Origin: CmP2 sp052084925
GTDB lineage: Bacteria > Actinomycetota > Actinomycetes > Actinomycetales > Micrococcaceae
Assembly: GCA_052084925.1 (NCBI GenBank)
Contig: JBQDEV010000007.1
Coordinates: 1 to 64,000 of the forward strand
Reading direction: 5' to 3'
DNA length: 64,000 nucleotides
In this document: in pieces, positions 63,131 to 64,000 of the stretch
How positions within the stretch are numbered: position 1 is the stretch's first letter
Layout of the letters: every line of letters starts with the position of its first letter
Notes under the pieces: model-generated
The model's database searches: none
Told to the model about the DNA's origin: nothing
Seen by the model: only the letters and a program-made list of their open reading frames with translations
Position numbers and translations under genes: made by a program

Positions 63131-64000
63131 TCAGGCAACCGGTCGAGGCAGGCCGAAGTGCTCGCGTAATGTGGTGCCCTCGTAGTCGGCACGCACGTAG
63201 CCGCGATCCTGCAGTTCGGGAATCAGCAGCTCGCACATCAGACGCATGCCACCCGGGTTGTAGGGCGAGTTAAGATTGAACCCGTCGCAGGCGCCGGAAT
63301 CGAACCAGTCGACCATGGTGTCCGCAATGGTTTGCGGCGTGCCGATGATCCACTGGTGGCCAGCCGATCGGGCCATATCGATGATGAGGTCGCGCAGGGT
63401 CATGTTCTGGTCGATCACCTTTCGACGGAACACATGGTAGCGACTGCCGAGCTCGGGGTCCTCGCTGAGCCATGCGGCTGGAATAACGTCGTCGTAGTCC
63501 AGCGAGGACAAGTCCAGTCCGGCAAGGCCGGCTGAGACCTGCTGTCGTCCATACTCCAAGTTGACGTAGCTACCGAGTTCCGCAGCCAATTCTTTGGCCT
63601 GGCCCATGGTCTCTCCGATGATCGGGAGGATGCCCGGTAGCACCTTGGTGTGGTCCGGATTCCTCCCCTTGTCAACCAGCATCCTCTTGAACTGCGAGTA
63701 AAACTCCACCGAACGCTCCTTCACCGGCTGGGCGGTATAGATCGCATCAGCCACCGAGCTTCCCAGGTCCAAGCCCGGGCCGGAAGATCCTGCCTGGACG
63801 ATCACCGGATGCCCTTGGGGTGGACGCGGTCCGGGGGCTGGCCCCTCCACGTGGAAGTATTCCCCATGGTGGTTGATCCGGCGCACCTCTTGAAGGTTGA
63901 TGAATTGACCCGAGGCCCGATCTGCGATGATGGCGTCATCGCTCCAGGAATCCCAGAGTGCCTTGACGACATCCGCGAATTCCCGGGCACGGTTGTATCG
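63131..64000 (-). CDS. NtaA/DmoA-type FMN-dependent monooxygenase (partial, cut by window edge)
   Basis: The frame enters from the right edge (289 codons visible). Landmarks are AREFADVVKALWDSWSDDAI, INHHGEYFHVEGPAPGPRPPQ, GHPVIVQAGSSGPGLDLGS and the C-terminal GACDGFNLNSPYNPGGMRLM. These define the NtaA/SnaA/DszA/DmoA flavin monooxygenases that oxidise organosulfur or chelate compounds with FMNH2 from a partner reductase. It lies just upstream of the importer genes, which probably supply the substrate. Confidence 0.9.
   Translation of the reverse strand, partial: RYNRAREFADVVKALWDSWSDDAIIADRASGQFINLQEVRRINHHGEYFHVEGPAPGPRPPQGHPVIVQAGSSGPGLDLGSSVADAIYTAQPVKERSVEFYSQFKRMLVDKGRNPDHTKVLPGILPIIGETMGQAKELAAELGSYVNLEYGRQQVSAGLAGLDLSSLDYDDVIPAAWLSEDPELGSRYHVFRRKVIDQNMTLRDLIIDMARSAGHQWIIGTPQTIADTMVDWFDSGACDGFNLNSPYNPGGMRLMCELLIPELQDRGYVRADYEGTTLREHFGLPRPVA

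Overview
The window is high-GC bacterial DNA from an actinobacterium, most likely order Micrococcales (Micrococcaceae-like; the genus cannot be resolved from sequence alone). The reasons are C/G-ending codons in almost every gene, frequent GTG and TTG starts, many 4-nt ATGA/GTGA gene overlaps, apparently leaderless promoters, and a housekeeping block (gltA, dapC, fdxA, a small membrane protein, typA) typical of this group. About 65 protein genes are supported. I saw no rRNA, tRNA, CRISPR array or intact insertion sequence.

Layout. 0-5.4 kb: central metabolism and translation on the minus strand (citrate synthase, succinyldiaminopimelate aminotransferase, ferredoxin, BipA). 5.7-12.1 kb: a complete peptide/nickel-type ABC importer operon (binding protein, two permeases, fused double ATPase) with a hairpin after the binding-protein gene. 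12.4-21.7 kb: CynX-type MFS exporter, HtrA-like protease, thiol peroxidase, patatin, acyltransferase, PACE efflux protein, ferritin, UvrA-like ABC protein and an alpha/beta hydrolase. 21.7-25.8 kb: an OpuC-type osmoprotectant ABC importer fused by overlaps to an HhH-GPD repair protein. 25.9-34.4 kb: MerR-MFS pair with a clear operator, CoA-transferase, Mug glycosylase, sugar MFS, TauE/SafE, SurA-like lipoprotein and LLM oxidoreductase.

34.4-39.7 kb is the most distinctive segment. It is a lower-GC, five-gene minus-strand block (His-rich membrane protein, CopC, PCuAC chaperone, Tat-exported DyP peroxidase, PepSY membrane protein). It lies between two direct copies of the 3' end of a GNAT acetyltransferase gene. 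I read it as an acquired copper/heme redox module of the cell envelope.

39.7-56.8 kb: GNAT, acyltransferase, ZapE, AraC/VOC, ArfB, YkvI-like transporter, a PadR/HAAS pair followed by a RES-domain protein, a macrolide-phosphotransferase-like kinase, a MerR regulator divergent from an arginase-family gene and an amidohydrolase, a CmtR/CDF metal-efflux pair, a ParDE toxin-antitoxin system, an ArsR-rhodanese/MFS pair and a methyltransferase. 56.8-58.4 kb looks degenerate. 58.4-64.0 kb: a GntR regulator and an SsuABC-like importer with two permeases, next to a truncated flavin monooxygenase gene at the window edge. This is probably an organosulfur scavenging unit, with tandem CRP/GlxR-like boxes upstream.
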